Assembly: GCA_023898385.1 (NCBI GenBank)
Contig: CP060220.1
Coordinates: 992,001 to 1,056,000, forward strand
DNA: 64,000 bases
Origin: Pseudobdellovibrionaceae bacterium
Lineage (GTDB): Bacteria > Bdellovibrionota > Bdellovibrionia > Bdellovibrionales > UBA1609
Direction of reading: 5' to 3'
Of this stretch, positions 8,043 to 16,921 are shown in pieces (position 1 is the stretch's first letter; the number at the start of each line of letters is the position of its first letter). Under the pieces are notes generated by a model. The model searched no databases. It had not been told where the DNA came from and saw only the letters and a program-made list of their open reading frames with translations. The translations under genes were made by a program, and so were the position numbers.

Positions 8043-8902
8043 GCACGATCAATGCCAACTTCGATATAAAGCGGCCCCACTTCAGAAGTGAAGGGTATAA
8101 TAATCGCGGGGCTGTTTGTCATATGTGTCACCTTTAAGTCGTTGCCACGAATAACCGAGGGAATGGCCAAATCTAACCCATAGCCCCGCTCATTTAAGGC
8201 GGCCTTGGCTTGACCAAAAATTATGTTTAACAGCTCACCAGCACCGTCTTGCAACTCGTCGTCTATTTCAGTGAATTCTTCCATCAACATATTACTCATT
8301 ATTCTTAGAAAAACCTGACTCGGAAAGCCCAAGGCTATCGATCCAGTAAATGATGGGCTTGTTAGGCCTATAATTGCCGCAATAGCCAATGGCTCTGACA
8401 AGCTCTCTTTCTTAAGGTACGGCTTGCCAGCTTGCACCTCAAAGGAACACTGAATCTTAAGGGTCTTCAATGCAGCATCAATAAATACGTTAATAAAGTC
8501 CACGTCTAAAACAGCGTCTTTTTTATTTGGCTTAGGCGCACCCAAACTTGATCGCAATGATCGAATAGATGGCGCAATTTTAATAGCTACATTCATTCCA
8601 TAGTCTATTAAAAGTTTTTTGACCTCGCGAGGCACATTGACCAAGTAAAATGCGATTCCCATTTCTTTTAGGTCTTTAATTACCGGCATGGCCTGTCGAA
8701 AAAACGTATCATCAATTTGCCCTTGGCCGGCCAGATCCACGACGACGGTTTTAACTCCAACTTCCGGGGCCGTCTTAATGGCCTCTTTGAGGGCGTCAAC
8801 CAGCACGCCCTGACTCTGCGGCACGATCTGCTGGTTAAAGGAAAATACCATCATTGAATCTATATTTGCTGTCCTAAACATTGTGACCTTGCCTTCTGCC
8901 AT
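8039..8902 (-). CDS. cheX: STAS domain fused to CheX-type CheY-P phosphatase
   Basis: 287 residues in two domains. Residues 1-120 resemble a STAS fold (KTVVVDLAGQGQIDDTFFRQ, then YLVNVPREVKKLL). Residues 145-287 are CheX-like with the phosphatase signature E223-x-x-N226 in GELLNIIFGQAK. CheX dephosphorylates CheY-P in spirochaetes and other bacteria. The STAS moiety is unusual in this family and might link the phosphatase to a partner or localise it. Placement convergent with cheY supports CheY-P as substrate. The STAS assignment is weaker than the CheX one. Confidence 0.85.
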   Translation of the reverse strand: MAEGKVTMFRTANIDSMMVFSFNQQIVPQSQGVLVDALKEAIKTAPEVGVKTVVVDLAGQGQIDDTFFRQAMPVIKDLKEMGIAFYLVNVPREVKKLLIDYGMNVAIKIAPSIRSLRSSLGAPKPNKKDAVLDVDFINVFIDAALKTLKIQCSFEVQAGKPYLKKESLSEPLAIAAIIGLTSPSFTGSIALGFPSQVFLRIMSNMLMEEFTEIDDELQDGAGELLNIIFGQAKAALNERGYGLDLAIPSVIRGNDLKVTHMTNSPAIIIPFTSEVGPLYIEVGIDRA

Positions 8903-9208
8903 GATGTTATATCCTTCGTGTACTCACCAAATTGTCTGTCAATTTCTGACAAATTTGTACCCTGGACCCAAATAATTTTAGACCTAGGCTAATTCAATTC
9001 ACAACTTCGTCTTTTCGCTGATCACTAGAAACCAATCTTTTTTGCACACACCAAATCTGACCTTTAGACCAGAACTAAAAACTCATCCGAACGCAATTCC
9101 AATTTTCATAGCGCACGCACTCTGCCAGCCAATCATTTTCAAGGACACTCGTTTAGAAGACCCACTCTGGGACGCCCAAACTTCCCGTGGGGATTTAAAA
9201 GCAAATGG
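8903..9208. other. Intergenic, leader of STAS-CheX gene
   Basis: No credible gene. An imperfect inverted repeat (AAATTGTC and GACAAATTT, 8929-8957) lies about 30 bases before the cheX start and could be an operator. No sigma-28 match was found on either strand here. Confidence 0.4.
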
Positions 9209-9682
9209 CTAATCAACCAGACTGAACATCAAAATCCAACCCAGCGCGCGCAACAAAAAGGCCACAACACCTAGATTGCGGTGCAAAGACAAAGACCTGG
9301 CCGAACGCAGTGCCCCCCTAAAACGTCGATAACCCAATATGCCCACAGGAATATACAACAGTACCGCAAGGGTTGAAAAAACAACGTGTCCATACTGAAA
9401 CACTGTCATCGTTTCGGTGAACACCGTATTTATAGCTGAACGTGAAAATTCTAGCGTCAATACAACACCAAAATCCAATGCTATACCTAATCCCATAAAG
9501 AGCACGTGCATCTGTTTTTTTGAGCGAACTATTAACCCTATTATTAAGAAACAAAAAGCCATCGTTGCCAAAGTCATGTAAAATGAACCGACTGAATAAA
9601 CAGCCACACTAGAAACTACGGCCACAAGGGCCATTCCAACCGGGCCCACTTTTTCCGCCAATATCCTAAAAGACCTCGCCAT
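9209..9682 (-). CDS. Four- or five-helix integral membrane protein, unknown
   Basis: 157 residues dominated by hydrophobic helices. Histidines sit at helix edges (MHVLFMG, YGHVVFS, LHRNLG), a pattern seen in DUF420 and cytochrome b561-like proteins linked to oxidase biogenesis, but I cannot assign it firmly. Start at the ATG at 9682 with GAGGGG upstream is preferred over a TTG four codons earlier. It is divergent from the cbb3 cluster, which makes a respiratory role possible; that is inference. Confidence 0.6.
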   Translation of the reverse strand: MARSFRILAEKVGPVGMALVAVVSSVAVYSVGSFYMTLATMAFCFLIIGLIVRSKKQMHVLFMGLGIALDFGVVLTLEFSRSAINTVFTETMTVFQYGHVVFSTLAVLLYIPVGILGYRRFRGALRSARSLSLHRNLGVVAFLLRALGWILMFSLVD

Positions 9683-10015
9683 ACATCCCCTCAATACCTA
9701 CATAAAAATTTCATTGAAACTCCAGCCACACTATATTGCCTGGAAAAATCGCTACAAAGAACGTCAATCGCATTTTTTACCTTTTCCCACTTCAATCACC
9801 AAAGCCCCTCAAATTAATTGAACTTGAATTTGGTTTTTTTAAAAACTCAGATCCGGCCCCTTCAGCAACCCCCAACAACAGATTTGAATTAGACCCCGGC
9901 CCAACAATTCGCTCCAAAATATACGCCTTGAATCTTTGGATTTGCCGCCCCGTAAAACATTAGACATACCGGCTTTTCGCAAGTTGTGTTAAAAAAATCA
10001 CCACGAAAGATATTT
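9683..10015. other. Intergenic region before ccoI
   Basis: Divergent promoter region. No good FNR-type TTGAT-N4-ATCAA box was found, although cbb3 clusters often have one. The short open frame at 9736-9963 has no ribosome site and protein-like features are absent, so I do not call it a gene. Confidence 0.4.
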
Positions 10016-12319
10016 ATGATGCATAATTTGGAAGCGCCCCATTCCATTGGTGGCAACGACTATTTATTTCTTGATGACCCGACCTTTAATGGCCCCTACG
10101 TTGACTCTGTCCATCACGGCCGTATGCAATTTTTTGTGGAGGGCGTCAGTTGCACTCGATGTGTGCACCGCATTGAACAACTCCCCCAAGAAGTGGAAGG
10201 CATTGCTGCCATACGCCTAGAGTTTGGTAAAAACATTGCCACGGTTGACCTTGCCCCTGGCGGCCGGTTTTCTCAAGCCGCCCAAGCCTTGAAGGATCAG
10301 GGTTATACTCCTCACCCTATTAAATCCAACGACCAAGCCCAGCTGATACAAAAAAAAGAAAATCGGGAGCTTTTAAGCCGCTTGGGTGTGGCTGGCGCTT
10401 GCGCTGGAAATATTATGTTACTGACTATTTCGATTTATGCTGGAGCCGAAGGAGTGCTGGCTCGAATCTTTGAGGGGCTGAGTTTTGCCTTGTTTCTTCC
10501 TGTGGTCTTTTATAGTGCCGTGCCATTTTATAAAACTTCTTGGTCCGCCCTAAAAAACAAAAAAGCGTCCATAGACATACCTATTGTGGCAGCCCTCCTC
10601 GTTGGCGGGGCGTTGAGCACCTATCACACTGTCAAAGGCCAAGGCGATATCTATTTTGACTCACTGGCCACTTTAGTTTTTTTATTATTGGCGGCCCGCT
10701 ATTTTCTAAAACGAGTGCAACAAAGTTACCTATCGAGCTCCTATCTGCAACCCTTTTTCACCTCTGAAGAAGTGGAAGCCTGGGATGATAGCGAAGGGGG
10801 ATATGTCTTAAAATCTCCGGCCGCCCTGGTGCGAGAGAGTCGTATTCGCCTTAAAAAAGGGCAACGGCTGCCGGCTGACGGCATTCTCCTGTCAGCGCAA
10901 GCTCACATTAACACAGCGGTACTCACAGGAGAGTCTTACCCACAACAGGTGATAGCGGGACAACCCGTGTATGCCGGATGTCAGGTGGTTTCAGAGCAAG
11001 TGGAAATGACGGTTTCAGAGATGGGCCATCGTACCCGAGTAGGGCAAATTTTAGAAAAAATAGAATCTGAACTCAAAAATAAAACGCCGCTCACTTCGCT
11101 TGTGGATAAAGTGGCCCAATATTTCACAATCATTGTGCTTGCCGCCGGTTTTTTGTTCTTTGTGGGCTATAGCTTTGTGGATGCCAACGAAGCTGTACGA
11201 CGAGCTTTGGCACTGGTTATTTTAGCCTGCCCGTGCGCTTTGGCCTTTGCTACACCTTTAACGCAAAGCCTTTCATTGATTAAAGCCGCCAAAAATTCTT
11301 ATCTCATTAAAAATGCGGCTGTGCTGGAAAAACTTTCTCGAATCAAACTAGTGGCCTTTGATAAAACGGGCACCCTCACGCGGGGTGAGTTTAAATTTCT
11401 ATGCTGGGACTATGGCGAGCCCAGTCTTGAGCAACAGCAAATCATTCATCAGCTAGAAGCTTCTTCGCAACACCCTATTGCCTTAGCCTTAAAAAAAGAA
11501 CTGGCCCCCTTCGTGCAATCGCTCCCCGCCATAGCCCTTGAAGATTGGCAAGAAATCGAAGGTCGCGGTGTTTTTGCCACCATCAAAAGTCGCAGGTACT
11601 CGATGCAAGCGGCCCCTAGCCGCATACGACAGCGCCGCGAGTTTGACTTTTTTGTGACCCGAGTGGGGCTCTATGCTGACGATCAACTTGTTTGTGTGGC
11701 CGTTCTTGGTGATGAGCCCAAGGCCGACGCTGTTCGCACGCTGAGACACATTGAAGAGCTCGGCGCCACACCAATGATTCTCTCTGGCGATGCCAAAGAG
11801 GCGGTGCTTGGTTTAGCTAAAGAACTTTCACTTTCTGCTCGCCAGGCATTGGCAGACATGTCTCCAGAAGCCAAACATCAATGGGTTAAAGATCACCCGC
11901 AGACATTGATGGTGGGAGATGGCGCCAATGACTCTTTGGCTTTAGCCTCAGCTGATGTGAGTGTCGCCGTTCAAGGCAGCATGGAATCAAGTCTTGAAGC
12001 TGCAGACATTTACTTGGCCACTGGCGGAGTCACTCCCATTTGGCACCTTATTAAACTGGGCCAAGACACCATGCATGTGGTGCGACGAAATCTCTATATC
12101 TCAATTGTGTATAATCTTATAGGCGGCATTTCAGCCTTATTGGGGCTTATTAACCCCTTGGTGGCAGCGGTTCTGATGCCCATTAGTTCGGCCATTGTCG
12201 TCATGTCGTCTCTTTACGGCACTTACTTTTTACGCCGACTTTCGCGCAAAGGTTCTTACTGGCAGTCCAATTCTCTTCCAACACAAGAAATGGGTCGACA
12301 TCGGGAGCAACTGGCGTGA
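10016..12319 (+). CDS. ccoI: Copper-transporting P1B-type ATPase CcoI/FixI
   Basis: About 767 residues. An N-terminal heavy-metal-associated domain carries GVSCTRCVHRIE; the membrane metal site is ACPCALAFATP; the phosphorylation motif is DKTGTLTRGE and the hinge GDGANDSLALA. Placement directly before ccoS identifies it as the CcoI type, which delivers copper for assembly of the CuB site of cbb3 oxidase, not a general detoxification pump. The ATG at 10016 is chosen; a GTG at 9986 would add ten residues. The stop overlaps the GTG start of ccoS. Confidence 0.93.
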   Translation: MMHNLEAPHSIGGNDYLFLDDPTFNGPYVDSVHHGRMQFFVEGVSCTRCVHRIEQLPQEVEGIAAIRLEFGKNIATVDLAPGGRFSQAAQALKDQGYTPHPIKSNDQAQLIQKKENRELLSRLGVAGACAGNIMLLTISIYAGAEGVLARIFEGLSFALFLPVVFYSAVPFYKTSWSALKNKKASIDIPIVAALLVGGALSTYHTVKGQGDIYFDSLATLVFLLLAARYFLKRVQQSYLSSSYLQPFFTSEEVEAWDDSEGGYVLKSPAALVRESRIRLKKGQRLPADGILLSAQAHINTAVLTGESYPQQVIAGQPVYAGCQVVSEQVEMTVSEMGHRTRVGQILEKIESELKNKTPLTSLVDKVAQYFTIIVLAAGFLFFVGYSFVDANEAVRRALALVILACPCALAFATPLTQSLSLIKAAKNSYLIKNAAVLEKLSRIKLVAFDKTGTLTRGEFKFLCWDYGEPSLEQQQIIHQLEASSQHPIALALKKELAPFVQSLPAIALEDWQEIEGRGVFATIKSRRYSMQAAPSRIRQRREFDFFVTRVGLYADDQLVCVAVLGDEPKADAVRTLRHIEELGATPMILSGDAKEAVLGLAKELSLSARQALADMSPEAKHQWVKDHPQTLMVGDGANDSLALASADVSVAVQGSMESSLEAADIYLATGGVTPIWHLIKLGQDTMHVVRRNLYISIVYNLIGGISALLGLINPLVAAVLMPISSAIVVMSSLYGTYFLRRLSRKGSYWQSNSLPTQEMGRHREQLA

Positions 12320-12528
12320 ATATACTGTTATTGATGATTCCAGTGACATTGCTTTTGGTGATTGGATTTGTCGTGGCTTTTTTGTGGGCCACGCGGGACG
12401 GTCAATTTGATGACCTAGAAACCCCCGCTCACCGCATATTAGCTGATGAAGTGAATTTGAATTTAAAAGAAAATAAAAGGGATAAACAAAGAAAGGACAG
12501 CAACTATGAGCCAAGCATCAACGGCTGA
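12316..12528 (+). CDS. ccoS: Cbb3 oxidase maturation protein CcoS
   Basis: Seventy residues: one membrane helix followed by the family signature FLWATRDGQFDDLETPAHRI. CcoS is needed for insertion of cofactors into cbb3 oxidase. The GTG start overlaps the ccoI stop by four bases (GTGA), and the gene runs 23 bases into ccoNO. Confidence 0.92.
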   Translation: MNILLLMIPVTLLLVIGFVVAFLWATRDGQFDDLETPAHRILADEVNLNLKENKRDKQRKDSNYEPSING

Positions 12529-14659
12529 GACTCATTCTGGTCAACTGGAAGAGTTCAGCTATGACGACGTTATCGTCAAAAAATTTGTTTTGGCCACCAT
12601 CGTGTGGGGAATTGTGGCTTTTTCGGCCGGCCTGTGGGCCGCACTGCAAATGGCATTTTGGCAGTTTAACTTTGACCTCGAGTGGGTCACTTTTGGGCGG
12701 CTCCGTCCATTACACACAAATGCCGCCATTTTTGCATTTGCTGGAAATACCATTTTTGCTGGTGTCTATCATTCAACCCAACGCCTGCTGAAAACACGGA
12801 TGTTTTCAGACGCCTTAAGTAATCTTCACTTTTGGGGTTGGCAGCTTATTATCGTGAGCGCAGCGATCACCCTGCCTCTGGGCTTTTCGCAAAGCAAAGA
12901 GTATGCGGAACTAGAGTGGCCCATTGATATTGCCATTGCTTTGGTGTGGGTTATCTTTGCCATCAACTTTTTTGGAACTTTGGCAAAGCGCCGTGAAAAA
13001 CACATCTATGTGGCCATTTGGTTTTACATTTCGACCATCATCACGGTGGCAGTACTTCATATTTTTAACTCACTCGAATACCCTGTGAGTTTCTTAAAAA
13101 GTTACCCTATCTATGCCGGCATCCAAGATGCCTTGGTGCAGTGGTGGTACGGTCACAATGCTGTGGCCTTCTTTTTAACCACGCCGTTTTTAGGATTGAT
13201 GTATTATTATATCCCAAAGGCCGTAAATCGACCGGTCTACAGTTATCGACTTTCAATCATTCACTTTTGGGCCCTCATCTTTTTGTACATTTGGGCAGGC
13301 CCTCACCACCTATTGAATACGGCTTTGCCAGACTGGGCTCAAACTCTAGGAATGATTTTCAGTTTAATGCTTTGGGCTCCCAGCTGGGGTGGCATGATCA
13401 ACGGGCTACTGACTTTACGTGGAGCTTGGGACAAGCTGCGCACCGATCCTGTGGTGAAATTCTTAGTGACAGCAGTGACCTTCTACGGGATGTCCACTTT
13501 TGAGGGACCGCTTCTTTCAATTAAATCAGTGAATTCTTTAGCCCACTACACAGACTGGATTATTGGCCACGTTCATGGTGGCGCTTTGGGCTGGAACGGC
13601 TTCTTAGCATTTGGTATGGTCTATTACCTAGTGCCAAAGCTTTGGAGAACAGAGCTCTACAGTAAAACCCTGGCCACTTATCATTTCTGGATCGGTCTCC
13701 TTGGAATTTTACTCTATTATATTTCTATGTGGGCTGCGGGAATCACACAGGGCTTGATGTGGCGAGCTTTTGAACCCAATGGACAACTCACCTACCCTGA
13801 CTTTGTTGAAACCGTCATGAAAATTGTGCCGCTCTATCACGCACGTATTCTTGGTGGAACGCTGTTTGTAGTTGGTATGCTCATCATGATCTACAACATC
13901 GCAAAGACCATCAAAGGTGCGCCCAGCGACCAGCAGGATGAAAAGGCGAAAGCCTACTCGATTAACCTTGGCGCTAAAGATAAGAGTGACAAGGGTCACC
14001 GTTGGCTTGAAGGGGCTGTGACTCTGTTTAGCGTGCTCGCCTTTTTGGCCATCGTTGTGGGATCTATTGCTGAAAATATTCCCATGATGTCCATGAACAA
14101 CTTTGTGGATCAAAGTAAGGCTTCAAGGCCCTATAAGCCCCTAGAGTTGGCAGGTCGTGATATCTACATTAGAGAGGGCTGTTACGTCTGCCACTCACAG
14201 ATGATTCGAAAACTTTCTTTTGATGTGGCCCGATTTGGCGAAGCTTCAACCATTGAAGAATCTATGTATGATCGTCCGTTCCAATGGGGTTCAAAGCGAA
14301 CCGGACCCGATTTGGCTCGCGAGGGTGAATCCCGCCCCGATTCCATGTGGCACTTTAAACATATGCGAAACCCAAGGGAAGTGGTGGAGAGCTCTCTAAT
14401 GCCCAACTATCCGTGGCTGTACTCCAAATCCACAGATTTTATGAGTTTGCGAAAAAAGGTTTCAGTAATGAAAACCTTAGGCGTTCCTTATTCTGAGGCT
14501 GAAGTGGGAGATGCAGATAAGTTAGCCGAAGAACACGCTAAAGAACTTGCGGCAGAACTTGTAGAAAAAGGTGCTGATGGCGGAGCTGATCTCTACAAAA
14601 AAGAAATTGTAGCACTGATTGCTTACTTGAAGTCCCTCGGCACACGAGGAGGTCGGTAG
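12506..14659 (+). CDS. ccoNO: Fused cbb3 oxidase subunits I and II (CcoN-CcoO)
   Basis: 717 residues. Residues 1 to about 480 are CcoN, a haem-copper oxidase subunit with His ligands in RPLHTNAAIFAF, WWYGHNAVAFF, GPHHLLNT and HVHGGALGWNG. From about 500 on, a membrane anchor leads into the monohaem CcoO domain with GCYVCHSQM. In most proteobacteria these are separate genes; the fusion occurs in some lineages. The protein reduces oxygen to water at high affinity at the cytoplasmic membrane. Start ATG at 12506 has AAAGGA upstream. Confidence 0.95.
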   Translation: MSQASTAETHSGQLEEFSYDDVIVKKFVLATIVWGIVAFSAGLWAALQMAFWQFNFDLEWVTFGRLRPLHTNAAIFAFAGNTIFAGVYHSTQRLLKTRMFSDALSNLHFWGWQLIIVSAAITLPLGFSQSKEYAELEWPIDIAIALVWVIFAINFFGTLAKRREKHIYVAIWFYISTIITVAVLHIFNSLEYPVSFLKSYPIYAGIQDALVQWWYGHNAVAFFLTTPFLGLMYYYIPKAVNRPVYSYRLSIIHFWALIFLYIWAGPHHLLNTALPDWAQTLGMIFSLMLWAPSWGGMINGLLTLRGAWDKLRTDPVVKFLVTAVTFYGMSTFEGPLLSIKSVNSLAHYTDWIIGHVHGGALGWNGFLAFGMVYYLVPKLWRTELYSKTLATYHFWIGLLGILLYYISMWAAGITQGLMWRAFEPNGQLTYPDFVETVMKIVPLYHARILGGTLFVVGMLIMIYNIAKTIKGAPSDQQDEKAKAYSINLGAKDKSDKGHRWLEGAVTLFSVLAFLAIVVGSIAENIPMMSMNNFVDQSKASRPYKPLELAGRDIYIREGCYVCHSQMIRKLSFDVARFGEASTIEESMYDRPFQWGSKRTGPDLAREGESRPDSMWHFKHMRNPREVVESSLMPNYPWLYSKSTDFMSLRKKVSVMKTLGVPYSEAEVGDADKLAEEHAKELAAELVEKGADGGADLYKKEIVALIAYLKSLGTRGGR

Positions 14660-14660
14660 T

Positions 14661-14840
14661 ATGTTGCGCGAATCTTTGCGCCACCTTCCACCAGGGCTTT
14701 GGACCCTGGTGGGGCTACTGGTTACTTTCACTATTTTTTTAGGAATTATCTGGTGGGTGTATCGGAAACAACCCAAGAAACACTATGACCAAATGGCTCA
14801 CTTGCCATTAACCAAGGATGAACAGCATGAGCGAGGATAA
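14661..14840 (+). CDS. ccoQ: CcoQ-like small membrane subunit
   Basis: A 59-residue frame starting one base after the ccoNO stop with GAGGAGGT as ribosome site. Translation gives a short N-terminal segment, one hydrophobic helix (GLLVTFTIFLGIIWWVYR) and a charged tail containing HYDQMAHLPL, matching CcoQ in size, topology and gene order. CcoQ stabilises the oxidase complex. It overlaps ccoP by 14 bases. Confidence 0.85.
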   Translation: MLRESLRHLPPGLWTLVGLLVTFTIFLGIIWWVYRKQPKKHYDQMAHLPLTKDEQHERG

Positions 14841-15435
14841 AACAAATATCGATGAAAAATTAATCGCTGGCCATGAATATGACGGCATTAAAGAGCTAGA
14901 CAATCCCCTGCCTGATTGGTGGTTATTTATTTTTTACGCCACGATTATTTTTTCGGCCATCTACTTTTTTTATTATGAGATGGATGGTGGTGGAAAAAGC
15001 TCTGATGCCATTTTAGCTGAAGACATGGCCGTAGTACAACAGCAACAGGCTGAGGCCCAGTCTGAAGTGGCAGCCGCCCGGGCCGCCTTGCCGCAAAAAA
15101 CCGACGCGGATTTAGCGAATTTAGGTCTAGACACCGAGCTTATGGCAAAAGCTGGTGACTCTTACGATAAGAATTGCAAAAGCTGCCACGGAGAACAGTT
15201 ACAAGGGGGCATTGGTCCGAACCTCACGGACAAATACTGGATTCACACTGGCGGCACAGTCACGGGCATTGTGAATGTGATTCACAAAGGTGTCTTAGAA
15301 AAAGGCATGCCGCCTTGGGAGAATATAATTCCTGATGCTGAGATTGAAGGTCTTGCTGCCTATATCTATAAGATGAAAGGCACCAACCCTCCCAATGCCA
15401 AAAAAGACGAAGGCACGCTTTTCGACAACTACTAG
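14827..15435 (+). CDS. ccoP: Cbb3 oxidase cytochrome c subunit CcoP, monohaem
   Basis: 202 residues: N-terminal segment with the CcoP-typical EYDGIKELDNPLPDWW, a membrane helix, an Ala/Gln-rich linker and a single cytochrome c domain with C117-K-S-C120-H121 and a likely axial Met in EKGMPPW. Classical CcoP has two haem c sites; only one is present here, so electron entry must be shorter or use another cytochrome. ATG at 14827 is preferred over 14818 because of AAGGA eight bases upstream. Confidence 0.92.
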   Translation: MSEDKTNIDEKLIAGHEYDGIKELDNPLPDWWLFIFYATIIFSAIYFFYYEMDGGGKSSDAILAEDMAVVQQQQAEAQSEVAAARAALPQKTDADLANLGLDTELMAKAGDSYDKNCKSCHGEQLQGGIGPNLTDKYWIHTGGTVTGIVNVIHKGVLEKGMPPWENIIPDAEIEGLAAYIYKMKGTNPPNAKKDEGTLFDNY

Positions 15436-15444
15436 GACTGCTGC

Positions 15445-16875
15445 ATGGCCAAGAACAAGTTAGAACTTCCTGAAGACCGTCTCGCCTCCCTGGATAAAAT
15501 GGGGGGGCGTCTTTTTATTTATCCCGCTCAAGTGAGAGGCTTTTTTAGAAAATGGCGAACAGTGACACAGATTATTCTCATTGCCATTTTTCTTCTCCTC
15601 CCGTGGATAAAAATCGGCGGCCAACAGGCGGTTCTACTGGATCTGCCGGGTCGCAAGTTTGCTCTTTTTGGTGTGACCTTTTGGGCGCATGATGCGCCCA
15701 TGATCTTTTTTGTGTTGGCCATACTCACAATGAGCTTGGCACTGATGACCGCCCTGTGGGGGCGCGTTTGGTGTGGCTGGGCCTGCCCGCAGACAGTTTT
15801 TATCGATGGCGTTTTTCGGCGCATTGAAGAGTTAATTGAGGGCAATCATATTGAGCGGCGAAAACTCGATGATGCGCCCATGGATGCTAAAAAGTTTTTT
15901 AAACGCTCGTTAAAATGGATTCTTTTTACGGCAGTGACTCTGGTCATAACCCACAGCTTTCTAGCCTATTTTGTGGGCGCTGATCGCCTCGTGGAAATGG
16001 TTCAACATAAGCCTGCTGAAAATTGGACCAACTTTCTGATTATTCTGGTGACTTCCGGCATTATCTTGTTTGATTTTGCGTGGTTTCGTGAGCAGTTTTG
16101 CATTATTGCCTGCCCCTATGGGCGCTTTCAGTCTGTATTGATGGGGCCTCGATCGAAAAATGTGGTCTACGACTACAATCGCGGCGAACCGCGAAAAGGT
16201 AAAGCACCTAAAGGCGAAGAAGCCGACTGCGTGAACTGCTATCGTTGCGTTCAAGTTTGCCCAACCGGAGTGGACATTCGGCGGGGCACACAAATGGAGT
16301 GCATTGCCTGCACCGCCTGCATTGATGCTTGTGATGAGATCATGGAGAAGGTCAATAAACCCAAAGGCCTTATTCGGTACGACTCAGAACGCAACATCAC
16401 CGAAAACAGAACCTCTGACGGCTTTGAGTTTCGACCGCGCATTGCTTTGTATGCAGTTTTGCTGGTAGCAGCTATTGCAGGTATGAGCTACTCGCTGAAT
16501 ACTCGTCAAAATTTTCACTTAGCCGTGATCCGCGGCGAGGAGCCATTTAGCCTCATCACCCAATCCGATGGAACTGAAATCGTCACCAATCATTTTAAAA
16601 TACACCTTAACAATCAATCCTTTGATGATGTGAAGGTCGAGTTAACTCTACCCAAGCAATATGTTGATCAACAACTGGAGTTAGTGAGCCCCATTAACCC
16701 TGTGGATGTTCCAGCTGGTGGCGACATGGTGCGAACCCATATTTTTATAAAGTCGCCAAAGTCTTTCACTTTGGGCAAAGGCCAGGCCTATGCCGAAATT
16801 GAGATGACAATAAAAGAAAAAGATAAAACTGAAACTGTGATCAAACAAATTTCTTTGTTGGGACCCAACCAATAA
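15445..16875 (+). CDS. ccoG: Cbb3 oxidase accessory ferredoxin CcoG/FixG/RdxA
   Basis: 476 residues with several membrane helices, an N-terminal CGWACPQTVF motif and two 4Fe-4S motifs (CVNCYRCVQVCP and CIACTACIDACD), followed by a C-terminal Ig-like periplasmic domain. CcoG is a copper reductase in cbb3 assembly. No ccoH follows; the next gene is unrelated and on the other strand. Confidence 0.95.
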   Translation: MAKNKLELPEDRLASLDKMGGRLFIYPAQVRGFFRKWRTVTQIILIAIFLLLPWIKIGGQQAVLLDLPGRKFALFGVTFWAHDAPMIFFVLAILTMSLALMTALWGRVWCGWACPQTVFIDGVFRRIEELIEGNHIERRKLDDAPMDAKKFFKRSLKWILFTAVTLVITHSFLAYFVGADRLVEMVQHKPAENWTNFLIILVTSGIILFDFAWFREQFCIIACPYGRFQSVLMGPRSKNVVYDYNRGEPRKGKAPKGEEADCVNCYRCVQVCPTGVDIRRGTQMECIACTACIDACDEIMEKVNKPKGLIRYDSERNITENRTSDGFEFRPRIALYAVLLVAAIAGMSYSLNTRQNFHLAVIRGEEPFSLITQSDGTEIVTNHFKIHLNNQSFDDVKVELTLPKQYVDQQLELVSPINPVDVPAGGDMVRTHIFIKSPKSFTLGKGQAYAEIEMTIKEKDKTETVIKQISLLGPNQ

Positions 16876-16890
16876 TTGAAATGACTGAGA

Positions 16891-16917
16891 TATCGCCTCA
16901 CTGGGAGTGGGGCGATA
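16891..16917. terminator. Bidirectional hairpin between ccoG and the antiporter gene
   Basis: A 12-bp stem with loop GGG and one G-U-compatible mismatch (TATCGCCTCACT pairs with AGTGGGGCGATA). It lies in the 46 bases between two convergent genes. There is no long T tract on either side, so termination efficiency is uncertain. Confidence 0.6.
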
Positions 16918-16921
16918 AAAT

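Noticed and set aside
9736..9963. 75-residue frame before ccoI
   Set aside because: No ribosome site and low-quality protein composition.
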